Shown piece after piece: positions 12,169-24,149 of a stretch of DNA of 64,000 nucleotides. The position numbers and the translations under genes were made by a program. The stretch is from Whitmania pigra (Eukaryota > Annelida > Clitellata > Hirudinida > Haemopidae), in contig JAJTWR010000356.1 of assembly GCA_021613335.1 (NCBI GenBank), forward strand, positions 124,001 through 188,000, written 5' to 3'. The notes under the pieces are model-generated. The model was not told where the DNA came from and made no database searches. It worked only from the letters and a program-made list of their open reading frames with translations. The stretch's first letter is position 1; every line of letters begins with the position of its first letter.

Positions 12169-13688
12169 ATGTACAAAGGGATCCAACGAAGAGAGGGCAT
12201 CGGCTTAATACTGCTGATTGCGCAGATGGCCAACGTTGGATTTGATCAGATTCCACCCATAACGCTGGTTTTAATTATTGGACAAGTTGCATTATATCTA
12301 AGAATATTAGTGATTCCATATAGAAGCGATTTAGAAGAAGTTTGCATAAGTGCTGAAACAGTTTGGTTTGAGCAAGACTGGATAAGACTTGTATTGGGAG
12401 CTATTCAACATGCTGACGAGTGGCATTTGTATTACAATATGGTTTCTATGTTGTGGAAAGGAGGAAAAATTGAAAGAAATATTGGTAGTACATGCTTTGC
12501 AGTGCTTTTGGTAATGTTCATTCCTCTTGTTGGCCTTACTTTGTTGGCCCTTATTGGCCTATCACAGCTGGTTATTGATGATCCCAGGAACCTCTATAGT
12601 TGTCATGTTGGGTTTTCAGGTTTGTGGTGCATTTGAATGTATACTGTCTTTTGGTTGTCTTAAGTTACAACTTAAGAGTAATGCAGTTATTATTATTATT
12701 AACTTAATTATTGTGGTTATGTGCTATAATACAAATTTAAGCAGAAATTAAAAAAATTGCTTGCACCAATCTGCTTTCCAATGTTTCATTTTTCAATGTT
12801 TCAAAAGGTGTACTCTTTGCCCTAAAAGTTGTGCTAAATCATCAGGAGCCAAATGAGATTCATTATGTTTTGGATGTCATCCCTGTCTCAGCCACTGTGG
12901 TTTTCTGGGTGGAACTCCTTCTCATACACATTTTAGTGCCAAATTCTTCGTTTTTGGGTTTGTTTTTCTGTTTTTGTCGGGCATAATAAGACTCATGACA
13001 TTTATATTATGTTCATTTTGTCCAAGTTCATTCAATTTGAGAGTTACTCATTGCAACAAAGTACATGCTCTCTCAGACAACTTTAATTCTCAGTTGTCTT
13101 AAATTACAAAATTTAAACTATCAAATAAGGAATGGTTGGTTAAAAATCGAGAATTTCTGGCAATTACATTAAATAATTTTGACTATTTACTCCAACCTAT
13201 TTTGTTTTTAATTTTATTAATTTACATGCCTATATTTGTAAATGATGATGGTAATGCAGGTCACTTAGCAGGGATCCTAGTGGGCCTTTTATATGTCCAC
13301 GGTCCATTTATGATGCCAGTCGTTATGTCGATGAGGAGTTCAGGTTTGTTTCGTCTTCCAAAATGGCAGTCTTACTTTTTTGAATGCAAAAATATGCATT
13401 TGCACATTCAAACTGCAATTAAATCACTGCAGCAAATATGTAGGCAGATGCAAATGGAACCCATGCAATGCTGTAACATCCAATACAATTGCACATACTC
13501 CTACACTATTATGCTTTATAATTTCATCTTCGCACAATATTATTATGCTATTTGAACTGTTTGAAGGTTACACCCCAAATTCACGTGCCGGAAGCGTGCA
13601 ACGACACAGGTCGACCATTTGGATATCTGGCCGACTCACCAGAGATGAAACGATGAGATTACGACGCCTCGAAAGATTCGATCGATGA
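12169..13688 (+). CDS. RHBDD1: ER rhomboid intramembrane protease RHBDL4/RHBDD1
   Basis: Exons 12169-12619, 12808-12957, 13260-13343 and 13567-13688 join in phase 1 to give 268 aa. The start MYKGIQRREGIGLILLIAQ matches the family N-terminus; the ATG 57 bp upstream looks too long. The serine of the catalytic dyad is in VGFSG (about Ser150) and the histidine in GHLAG (about His202). HADEWHLYYNMVSMLWKG is a family hallmark. The C-terminus (MRLRRLERF) resembles the tail by which RHBDL4 binds the p97/VCP ATPase, but the ubiquitin-interacting stretch of vertebrates is not seen between exons 3 and 4. RHBDL4 cleaves membrane proteins in the ER for ER-associated degradation. It is head to head with EFR3 and tail to tail with SPCS2. 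Confidence 0.95.
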
Positions 13689-13837
13689 TTTTAACAAAAT
13701 TTTTGAACTTTTAAACTTTTTCACCATTTGTTTTATGACAATATTTTTTAGTCTTCAACATCAACAAAACAACAATACAATTTTCTAAAGATGATGTTGC
13801 CAACTTTGCGACACATTCAAACAATTGGGCAATTGAG

Positions 13838-13843
13838 AATAAA
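13838..13843 (+). terminator. Poly(A) signal AATAAA, probable end of RHBDD1
   Basis: An AATAAA lies 150 bp after the RHBDD1 stop and only 30 bp from the SPCS2 stop on the other strand, so the two 3' ends are likely to abut or overlap. Confidence 0.6.
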
Positions 13844-13872
13844 ATATTTCCGTGGAAATCTGCTCTCAGGAA

Positions 13873-15036
13873 TTAATCTTTCTTCCTGTCTTTTGTGAGG
13901 CTTTTCTGTAACTCTAGGACAGCATCTTCAAACAACTTCTCACACAGATACCCATCATCATTGAAAAAGTTGCACACAGACTTCACTAGAGATGCTGACG
14001 TCTTTTCCTTTGTTATGCCGTCAGTCACAGTCATTTGGAGCTCATACTTGTCATCAAATCTGCAGTTGAAGTATTTATAAATCTTTGAAATTTAGTCAAC
14101 ATGATATCTGGTTAACAATTGAAATGTATTCTCATCCTCAGTAATCAAAAATGGATCAAAAGCTGCCTTATTAAAATCATTAAAAAATAAATCAGGTAAC
14201 AGTTGGTGCATGTCAGGAGAATTTCAGCTACTGAACCCTAAATTCATGGTCACGAGCATCATCACAATGTGACCAAATCGTCTCTGCAGCCATCCACGTG
14301 ATCTGGGCCTTGTTATCATTAGCGAGATGACAAATAAAGAAGTGTGAAGCTGTAAACCTTTTCAATTTTGAAGTGAGTCTCCACACATTGTCAGGATCGA
14401 TCCCTGCCTTGTCCTTTTCCAAACTGATCATGAAACAACCTCTTTCTATGTAGGTCATGTAAAAGGTGAGCACTAGCATCATGAAGAAATACGTTTATAC
14501 TGGTCGTTAAGAAAAATTAAGTTCAACTGATTGATGAAACCTAGAACGATTCAATACTCAATATTCATATTTTGAAAGGATATGATAGGACGCACACAAG
14601 GAGCACACTCCTTGACTTTGGAAAGGGGTACAGGTAATCCCATACAAATGCAAACAAAGCAAAGCCAACAGATATCGTACAGAGAAACAGACGACCGTCC
14701 ATCAACCAAAATGATTCCTTAAAATTTAGCTTATCTTTGAATACCTGCATAAAAATTATAGAACGGATTATAAAGTTTAAGACCTCTTTCAATAAACTTC
14801 AAAGTTATTGCAACCTTTTTGGTGTAATCATCCAGAGCATTTTTTAATGCTGAACCATCCCATTTATCAACTTTTACGGGTTTATCTGCGTCTCCCTGTA
14901 AATTAACAGACTTTTACGAACATATGTTTGCGAGTAACAACAAATGCAAGACAAATGATCAATGTCAGTTTAGAATTGAAATTAAAAATAGAAAATGAAG
15001 TGAAAATAGCACCATTTTGGATTTGCTCTTTGACAT
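13873..15036 (-). CDS. SPCS2: Signal peptidase complex subunit 2
   Basis: Exons 15013-15036, 14815-14895, 14584-14744, 14358-14492 and 13873-14059 give 195 aa. The N-terminus is MSKSKSKM followed by GDADKPVKVDKWDG, the conserved SPCS2 start. Two membrane segments lie at about residues 54-73 and 81-101, joined by WDYLYPFP as in vertebrate SPCS2. Later hallmarks are SKLKR and FDDKYELQ. The protein is a cytosol-facing subunit of the ER signal peptidase complex and lacks the active site. The junction between exons 3 and 4 is not GT-AG: the ORF runs into a stop unless an AT-AC intron is removed (see separate entry), after which it reads through the second membrane segment as in vertebrates. The first exon of 8 codons is the least certain. 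Confidence 0.94.
14493..14583 (-). other. U12-type AT-AC intron in SPCS2 (91 nt)
   Basis: On the minus strand the intron begins ATATCCTTTC, the consensus 5' splice site of U12 AT-AC introns, and ends AGTATAAAC. A branch-site element TTTTTCTTAAC at 14516-14506 lies about 14 nt before the 3' end, the spacing expected for the minor spliceosome. Splicing here completes a Ser codon (TC plus G) and joins VCVLS to YFFMM, matching the second membrane segment of vertebrate SPCS2. No GT-AG alternative keeps the frame. Confidence 0.92.
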
Positions 15037-15599
15037 CACCACCAAGACTCAAATTAAAGCCGATAGTAAGCTAGTAAACATAAGGAAGTAGACGTGTACT
15101 AAAAGTAAACGTATAATCTTTTATTATGCATTTTTTTTTAGTTTTTATTACATTTGTAAGATTTTAAATAAAGATTCATCGTTATATTTTAATTAGATTT
15201 ACTTTTTAGTGTAGATTGTAGTGTGAAATAAAAATAGTGCAACCTTATCTAACAAACATATTTATAAACTATTTAATTAAATACCAAATTTTAATTTTAT
15301 CAACTGTTTTACTTGCAAAGACAGACATCTGTCGATGGTTTATAACATTTATTATTGTTACCTGTGTTTTAATGGTAGGTAGGAGTTTGGTTAGCTATTA
15401 CTTACTCAAAAACTAGTATTATTGGAGTTCTGATTGTTATTAACTTGTGATCTTGTTGACTTTGTCAGAAAACCTTCTTATTCTACATCGTGTTGTTTGC
15501 GATTGCTTTCTCCAACTTTTATTTTGAAAAAACACCTTTCTCATTAAGCAGATAGAGCATTTGAGACAAATATTGTAGTGTTTTCTGCAAAACCCAGGA
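15037..15599. promoter_or_regulatory. Shared upstream region of SPCS2 (-) and DLG (+)
   Basis: The start codons are 563 bp apart and divergent. The segment is AT-rich with no clear TATA or other assigned motif; transcription starts for both genes are expected within it. Confidence 0.45.
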
Positions 15600-18500
15600 A
15601 TGCCAGTTAAAAAAGAAGGTTAGTTCCATAATTCAAAACATAAGCGCTTTAAAGTTTTTCGAGTAATTCTCAAAACAGAAGCTTTTACCACGGTAATGTT
15701 TCTCAATTTTTTTGCAAATACAGATGCTCACAGAGCCTTAGAACTTTTGGAGCAATATCACAGCAAGCTTACCAAGCCCCAAGACAGACAACTTAGGAAT
15801 GCAATAGAAAGAGTTATCAGAGTGTTTAAGGGAAGACTCTTCCAGGCTCTATTAGGTTTCCATTTTGGAAAGATTTATTTTTAAGTATGATTTTTTTTTA
15901 ATTAATGAGATTCTTTTAAATTTGGTCATGGCAGACATTCAGGAATATTACGAGTTGACCCTTCTGAATGACACGAAAAGTGTCGATGAAAAGACTCAAG
16001 AGACTAACCAGGTGGTCTCTCGTTGGGAGAAGAATCCTCCGATCTTAATCAATACCACCAGCAATAACAACAATTCCGTGAGTTTTGTGTTTGTTTTTAA
16101 ATTGGGATATGCAGAATCATTTAAAGCTTACTTGGATAACTTAGAATAACTAATTAATTATTAATTAAATATTACTTGGAATTAATTTTTTATATAATTA
16201 GAATTTATTTGCATTTAAATAAACTTAGTAATTAACTATTACTTTATTGTTCTACTGCCTATATGTGCAGATAAGACATCATTAATGAGAATTAATAATA
16301 ATAATAATAGTTCATTTGCATGGCACCTTAATTATACTATTATAAGTTTCTTGGTTTATGGATTAGAGACTTAAAGAAACAGGTCTTCAAAAATGGCAAA
16401 ACCTTCATTGACTCGTTAATAAATTGATTCTTCCGTGCAGCATCGAAACTTCAACTATAGCATCGACTCGGAAGAACCGCTCCCGGCTCCTCCGAGTGAT
16501 GATGCCATCTACGGAAAGCCGAACAAACCATCAACCGGAAAGGTCGGTCGGGCGTTTCGAACTTTTTCACTTGTATTCCTTCCAACATGCACATGTTCTG
16601 TGCATCTGTGAATCAGTGGTGATCGATTAAATGTTATTTATTTATTTTATGTTATTATTTATTTATTTTAAATTATTATTTATTTGTTATTATCTGTAAT
16701 TTTTAAGTCAACGTGAATCTTCTTGTTAAGTCGGTTAAGTGGCTCATTAACATGCCATCATTTACTTTTCAATTTTGTTTGTGTTGACAATAATTGAAGG
16801 AACAAAATTAGCTCATAAAACAGAAAACATAAAGCAGAAGCTTAACGCAAATCAATTTCTGTTGCATTCTTATCTTTGACTTTTGATTTTGTTTCGTGTT
16901 GAAAATAATTTTTTTTTGTTTCCGTCAAATCAGGTGCCACAACCAAAAACTCCTGTTATGACGTCTGTCTCAGTGAGTTATGCTAATTTCTTAATAATAA
17001 TAATAATGGTAATTGTTCTAAACTTAATCTGTACATAATTAATTATTTGCTACTAACTTGAAGTGCATAATAACCAGTATTTTAATTTAATTTTAATTAA
17101 CTTACTTAATTGAAATGATTTTGTTGTTCATGAAATTGCATTCTGCAATTAAAACTGACTTAAAACATGATTGCAACGACACAAAACGTTGCGATCTCCA
17201 AATAAATGTTACAAAGACTTTTTAAAAGCGACATCAATCGCATTTCTAAATGACGTGACATGCAATCATTCATAATGGCCTGACATAAAAGAATAGCAAC
17301 ATTTTGAATGACTGTCGAGTAATGCTGGGTTACAAATATTAGCTAAAAGTGATTCCAGTTCAATTGTGAGGTTGTGAATTTTGACTTTGTGATTGCATTG
17401 TCAAATTGTCATTGTTGTTATTATCGTTAATATGTCATGCATAGCATTTAAAATGCTGTTACAAATGTAACTTTTATGTCACAATTATGTATCGTATCTT
17501 TTACTTTTGAACTGCTGTTGATTGATCGATACATCTTTTTCTTTTGCTTGTTTGAACGACTCAATTGCTTGCAGAACAATGGAGTTGAGAAATGGGAATA
17601 CGAAGAGATTGTTTTGGAGAGGGTATTTATTTTGTTTTAATTAATTAATTTATTTATGTACCTTTGTACTCATCTGTCTCATTGCTAACCTTTTCACCTC
17701 TAACTTCTCTTATTGGATGTCATGATTTTGATTTTTGATTTTCATCACTCCAGGGCCCTTCAGGACTTGGCTTCAGCATAGCAGGGGGTTCAGACAACCC
17801 TCACATTGGTGATGACCCGAGCATCTACATCACCAAGCTCATTGATGGTGGAACAGCTGTCATGGATGGAAGGCTAAGGTAGGCATTGTTACTAAGGTGG
17901 CATGAGTGATGGTGATGATGGTAGTTGTTATTCATTGTTAATCTCTTGATTAGACTTTACTAAAAGTATGATTGGCCCTAATAAGTTAAATAATTAATAC
18001 CATTCGTCAGGGTCAATGACATTCTTGTTTCGGTGAATGACATTTCCACAGTCAACGTCACCCATGCACAATGTGTCGATGCTCTGAAGAAGGCGAGCAA
18101 ACACGTAAAACTGGTGAGTTGACTTCTGGTCTCAAAATCCAGATGTTGATGACGATGTTGCAGGCGACGATGAAGATGATGGGTCGATGGTGATGTCAAT
18201 GGTAATGATGATGATGGTGGTTGGGATGATGAATAACTGACATCCCTTATGAAGATGATATTGCAGGCCAAACTTGACGAGTTATTTCAATCTTTCTTTT
18301 CCAGGTCGTCAAACGTTTGCAGGACACAACGGAACAGGTTGTTGCTGTGGAACTGGTCAAAGCTGGTAGAGGTAATTAATTTTGATTAACAATTAACAAT
18401 CTCTTCCACTTTTATTTTACATCATTTACTGTTAACACTACTGCTGTTAAATGTAAGACATTATTATTACTAAATCGTAACCTTAACCAAAGGGCTTGGA

Positions 18501-21500
18501 TTCAGCATAGCCGGTGGTGTTGGCAACCAGCATGTTCCAGGGGACAACGGAATTTTCATCACAAAGCTGACCGAGGGTGGAACTGCCGAGGAGTCTGGAG
18601 TTCTCGGTGTCGGGGACAGGTTGATATCGGTGAGGGATGAATTTCTGCAAACCATATTTTCTCTATCTCTCGGGCTCATCAATGTTATTGATCCCTTATC
18701 AGTAATTATTCATTCCTCCTTCATATTATTGACTTCTCACCTGGTCTTCTCACATCTAATGCACAGGTGAACGACATGAAGCTGGCCAACATCACCCACG
18801 AAGAAGCCGTCGCAATCCTGAAGTCGACCAACGACAGAGTGAAACTCGTGGTGGGAAAACCCAAGGGCAGTGTTCAGCCTGATACGGTGACAGCAGCAAC
18901 AAAAGACATAACCAGTCCTAGTGTTGCTGTTCCCAAGAAACAACACAAACAGAATGTCGAGAAAACTTCAAAACCAGGTTGGTCATGATAACCACAAGAT
19001 TTCATTTTAATTTCTTAGAGAAAGAATAAACTTTATACTGATAAATTGTTGTTGATTATAATCTCTGAAATACCACATAAGTCAGCACACGAAGTCGTTT
19101 ATTAATAAATCATCGAATGTTGCCAGTTGTTATTTAATGATGTTTCTCTCAACCAAAGCAAAGAAATCAATGACCAGTAAGTCGGCAGCAAATGAGGAAG
19201 CAAAGGATGGGGGGACTGGCATACCAAGGTGATCATCGACCAATTGTTTTTTACTAAATCTTTCTTTATCACAAGTCATCGCATGAAACGACATGCTCGA
19301 CTGCTAACAAGCGACAGGTGTGCATGCGATCGACTCTTTCAGTTCGTTGTTGGCACAATCAGCATGTTTGTCAAGGGTTTTTGTTTCTTTTCCCTTATTT
19401 TTTTTCTTATTTATTTATTTATTTACATATATAAAATAATTGTCATTGCCATTATAAGTTTTTCCGATAAGAAATTTCCAATTTACATCTGAAACAATCT
19501 TTTGTACGCAGATAAATTTTAAAATCAACTTTCACTTTATCAAATGTAAATCCAAGAGCGCTTATTCTAAATATTAATCAAATAAATGGCCATTATCACT
19601 CATCATCACCACCGTAATCACCATCACAATCGTTGCACCCTCCGATTTCTTTTTTTACTCTTTTCACCATTCTTCCGCCCGTCGGCAGAGGTCCTCGTAA
19701 AATCGTCTTGAAGAAGGGTTCCTCTGGTCTCGGGTTCAACATCGTTGGTGGGGAGGAGGCAGAGGGAATCTTTGTGTCGTTCATTCTTCAGGGGGGACCG
19801 GCGGATCTCAGTGGCAAACTCCACAAGGGAGACCAAATACTTTCTGTGGGTGGAGACTGGTTTTGTTAGGCTTTTTTTTCATGCTGTTTTCACATTTGTA
19901 AAGGGCTTCCCTGGCTGAAGTCAGGGGATCTTTTGTTAGGGGATTGACTGATGGAATATTTGGATTTCTCTTTGACTTTATTAATTTGTTTTAGAAATTG
20001 TAACATTCATGTCATTCCTGATTATTGTCAAATAACGTTCATAATTCGTGCTTACTTCAATTTTACTCTCCTTCAATGTGGGTTAAAGAGAGATAACATT
20101 TTCAATCGAATCGTGTCAACTCTTTTCCAGGTGAACGATGTCGACTTGAGGCGTGCCACCCACGAACAGGCGGCTGCTGTCCTCAAAGGAGCGGGAGATC
20201 AAGTGGACATCGTTGCACAGTATCGGATCGATGGTAATTTGATGGTGTTCAGATTTCAATTGATAAAACGTTAAGTCAATTAAGTTAATCACGTTAATAT
20301 CTCTTTGAAGATATTATACATTGTATATATTAGTTATTTATTATTGATTGTTGAAATTTTATTTATCAAATGACATACATGTTGTGTAATACAAAATATT
20401 TGACATCTGGCTTCTGTGCTTATTAATATTAATTTTTTGAATGTGAATATTTTGAATATTGATTTTGTTTGGTTTGCCTTTTAAGAGTACAATCAGTTTG
20501 AGGCAAAGATCCATGACTTAAGGGAGCAGATGATGAATGCCAGTTCCAGCAGCTTAAAATCGACCAATCAGAACAAGAGTTTGTTCGTCAGGTGGGTGGG
20601 GCACATTTGCTTCATCATTGGCTTGCATTGTGTCATTCAATATTTTATTTTCTACAAAATGTCTATATAGAATGCAGAATGACTGAATCATAATATTTAA
20701 ACACTAATTAAAAAGTTTTTTTTATAAAAATATTATCAGTAATAATTAATGATTAAACAGTTGATTAATATTCGTTAATTATTAATCTGGTATATCATCC
20801 TCAAGGTCATAATTAATCTACAGGGCTCTGTTCAACTACAATGCTGATGAAGATGCTGAGAATCCAGGAAAAGGGATGAGCTTCAAGTTTGGAGATGTCT
20901 TTCACGTCATTAATGCACTCGACAATGATTGGTGGCAGGTAGAATCTTGCTTCAAAATTTTAAAAGATATTTTTAAAATGTACTTTTATTGATTACTCGG
21001 TGATTTCAAATTTCAAATAGAATGAAATTATTAAATTGGGTTACTAATGTTTAATTTATTTAATTACTCCTTCTAATTGGTTGCTTGTAATCCAGGTGCA
21101 AAAGGTGATTCCTGATGACGAACAGCCAGGTATCATTCCAAGCCAAAGCAGGTGAGAATGTGATTCATTCTCATGTAAAGATAGATTGAAGCAAACATTT
21201 AATGTCTTAAATGTTATTTAAATGCATGCAATCAGGCATTGAAACCATTTGAAACAATATGAAACTTTTTGAAACAATTTGAAATAATTTAATTGGAAAT
21301 AATTTGGAACGATTTCAGAGTTGAAAGAATGGAGAGAGCAAAATTGAAAAGTTCAAAGGCAGAAAAGGTGATTGTAATTTTTGCATAATTTATTAAGTGA
21401 TTAATCATTTTTCATACATTTTTGAGGAACTTTAAACAAAAACTAATACTCTTCTGCTAAATCTTTATCGTTATATTCCATCTTTAATCTTCTATTACTT

Positions 21501-23463
21501 TTCTAAAGAGAGTGATCAAGCTTTTGCTTGGCATGGTAATAATTTAAACCTGTTTTATTGATTTTGTAGAGTTATTTTCTTGTCTTATTTTTATTTATTT
21601 AAAAAAACAAAATATAAAAAAATCAGAACAAGAAAAAGAAGAAGAGACGAGATTCGAGCAACGATCAGCTCAATGAAAGCGAAGGCAGGATGTTTATTTA
21701 TATTAACATAATTTATTCTTAATTAAGTGTGTATTCATAATTGATATTATTTATTTCATGCTACTATTTATGCTTATAATAGTTAATAACTTAACCTGCC
21801 ATCTCATTGGCTAATTTGAAATTACTCCCAATGTTCTTCACTCTTGATTTGTCTTGCAGCAGCTGATGAGAATGTCCTCTCCTACGAGCCCATGATCCAG
21901 AAGGAAGGTAGGAACGAAGCAGACGACTGAATAAGACTGAATTTTCCCAATAAGTTCAATCAGTTTGTAATCGTTATCATCATCTCATTGCAGTTAATTA
22001 CGCTCGTCCTGTGATCATCCTGGGTCCCTTGAAGGATCAACTGAACGATGATCTCCTGTCTGAGTATCCCCAGTTCTTCGAGAACTGCATTCCACGTTGG
22101 TATTTTGCTTCTCATGATTCTTTAGTTGTAATTTTATTTTATTAATTATAATTATTCTTCATTATTTAATTGATCTAAGCTTTAATTATTATTAGTGTTA
22201 ATTAATTATGTTTTTAATGCGTAATAGTTAATGTCTTCCTTATTTGACATTTGTACATATTAAGTAAATTATTTAACTAATTGGCACACATTAAATATAT
22301 TATTTTTTTAAACTTCAGACACGACACGCCAAAAGAAAGAGGACGAAGTCGACGGTCGCGACTACTACTTCGTGGCCAGTCGGGAACAAATGGAGCGTGA
22401 CATTGAGAACCACCTGTTCATCGAAGCTGGACAATACAAAGACAACCTTTATGGGACCAGTGTGCAGTCTGTCAGAGACGTTGCCTCAAGGGTAGGCTCA
22501 TGGAAATCATGATGGTGATGATGGCGCTGAAGAGGATGATGATGATGCTGAGGATGATATGATGATGATGACACCAATCTATCATGGAAGGATTGGTTGA
22601 CCATTGTGGCGGGGCAGTTATGATGGTGATGATGATTATTTTGTATCCTGTTGCAGGACCATCACTGCGTGCTGGATGTGAGTGGACATGCCATCAAGAG
22701 GCTGAGAACGGCTGATCTCCATCCGATTGCTATCCTCATCAAACCTCTGTCGCCTGCCAACGTCAGGTAAAACGCTGTTGTAACAAGGTCATTGTAATGA
22801 CATTGTAAAGAGGTCATGACATTGTAATGATGTCATGGCTTTGTAATGATGCCACCCACCTTATTGTTACTGAAGTATGTTAAAATAGATTGACTTTTTC
22901 ATTGGTCATTTCATTAAAATTGTTCTTAATCATTGCTAACCTGATAATCGTCATCATCATCATCATCGGTTTCCAAAACACAGGCAGTGGAATGCCAAAG
23001 TGTCTGAAGAGCAGGCTCAGAAGACTTATGAGAAAGCACTCAAGTTTGAGCAGGAGTTTGGTCTTGATTTCACAGGTTTGTTTAGAAAAATATCTTAATT
23101 AATCCTAATAAACATTTATAATTCACTTGTTATTATTTTTATTATTATTGCAATTACATAAATTAATTATTATTATTATAATTACATATTACCTAGCAAA
23201 TATTTTACTGTTTTTATTTGTTGAAAATGTTTACTCGACATGAGTAATTTTAGTCGTGCCTAAGTTTCGTTTATTAATTTTTATACTTTGTTTTCATTTA
23301 TTTCATTAATCCACTCAGCTAATGACTCGATTTAATTTCTGTTGTTACAGCCGTTGTTTCAGGTGAGAGTTTCGATGAAATTTACGAGGAGGTGAAGACA
23401 ATCATACAAAACCACTCTGGTACGATCATCCTTGTACCTGCTCCCAGGGAAGATGAGCAGTGA
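15600..23463 (+). CDS. DLG1: Discs large MAGUK scaffold (L27, three PDZ, SH3, GuK)
   Basis: Twenty-five exons: 15600-15618, 15724-15855, 15935-16077, 16441-16542, 16934-16972, 17575-17622, 17754-17878, 18011-18113, 18305-18371, 18493-18629, 18767-18977, 19159-19228, 19689-19845, 20131-20233, 20486-20591, 20824-20938, 21096-21151, 21319-21367, 21627-21684, 21860-21907, 21994-22095, 22319-22491, 22657-22766, 22984-23075, 23351-23463. Phases agree throughout and give 825 aa. Domains: L27 about 7-62; PDZ1 151-238, PDZ2 253-340 and PDZ3 401-482 ([27 protein letters not shown]); SH3 517-580; HOOK with a Lys-rich run; catalytically inactive guanylate kinase 632-815 ([26 protein letters not shown]). 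DLG clusters receptors and polarity proteins at septate junctions and synapses. Exons 4 and 5, between L27 and PDZ1, are Pro-rich and poorly conserved. The exon 19 donor is GC, not GT. Confidence 0.95.
21509..21535 (+). other. Possible 27-nt DLG microexon (9 codons)
   Basis: The segment is bounded by TTCTAAAG before and GTAATA after, and its length of 9 codons would insert in frame between exons 18 and 19, both in phase 0. It would add RVIKLLLGM to the HOOK region, a place of alternative splicing in vertebrate DLGs. No homologue was recognised, so this is only a candidate. Confidence 0.3.
21685..21859 (+). other. GC-AG intron in DLG HOOK region
   Basis: The exon ends GAAAGCGAAG and the next bases are GCAGGA; no GT in the frame gives phase 1. 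The downstream exon begins at 21860 (or 21863 using a tandem CAG acceptor, which would drop one Ala) and needs phase 1 to read [11 protein letters not shown] at +1/+2 is therefore the simplest donor. Confidence 0.7.
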
Positions 23464-23760
23464 CGATGGTGATTATGGTTCGATGCTGTAGCAGATGACA
23501 ATGATGATGATGATGATGATGGCTCTGATGACAAAGATGATGAAATCTGTTCCTACTCATCATTTGGTTTTTTACTTCTCCCGTTACATCTCGGTCACTT
23601 AAGATTAATTTGCGAGTAATCGCACGTGTTCAATCGTATTCACATACGCACACACACATACACACTGATTGAGACGACTAATTGAGGGTTATTTTTCTGT
23701 CACCAGTAGTTATCTTAGAGAGCATTAGCAATCATGGGGCTGCCAACATATGTTACAAAG

Positions 23761-23778
23761 ATGATAATGATGATGATA

Positions 23779-23811
<33 letters not shown>
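23761..23811. repeat. (GAT)n microsatellite in the DLG 3' UTR
   Basis: Near-perfect atgatgatg tract about 300 bp after the DLG stop codon. Shorter GAT/ATG tracts occur at about 18160-18240, 22500-22640 and 23500-23520, in introns and 3' UTR of the same gene. Confidence 0.85.
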
Positions 23812-24122
23812 GTACACACTTGTGGTTGATGATGCTAACGGTAGCAGTAGCTTTTAATGTTGTTGTCGTCACTTCTGCCGATGCCAGTTAGCAGGTCGAT
23901 AGATTAATTGTCTCGTCTCGTCTCGAGCGTCCAGATGACGTTTTGATTTCACACGACATGGCACTGCTGCGACATCTTGCTCTGTTGTCGGATAACATTT
24001 CGACGTCATCGATTGCAATGAATTGATTCTTGGTCAGTTCTGATGGCTTTTTATGGCTGATTATTCATTTTCTGGTGACTTTAGATTTGAAGCCCTCAAT
24101 CATGGTTCTCGTATTCTTTTTC

Positions 24123-24128
24123 AATAAA
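24123..24128 (+). terminator. Poly(A) signal AATAAA, probable end of DLG
   Basis: This hexamer lies about 660 bp after the stop, giving a 3' UTR of ordinary length. Confidence 0.55.
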
Positions 24129-24149
24129 AATGACGGCCTGGTATTGTTT

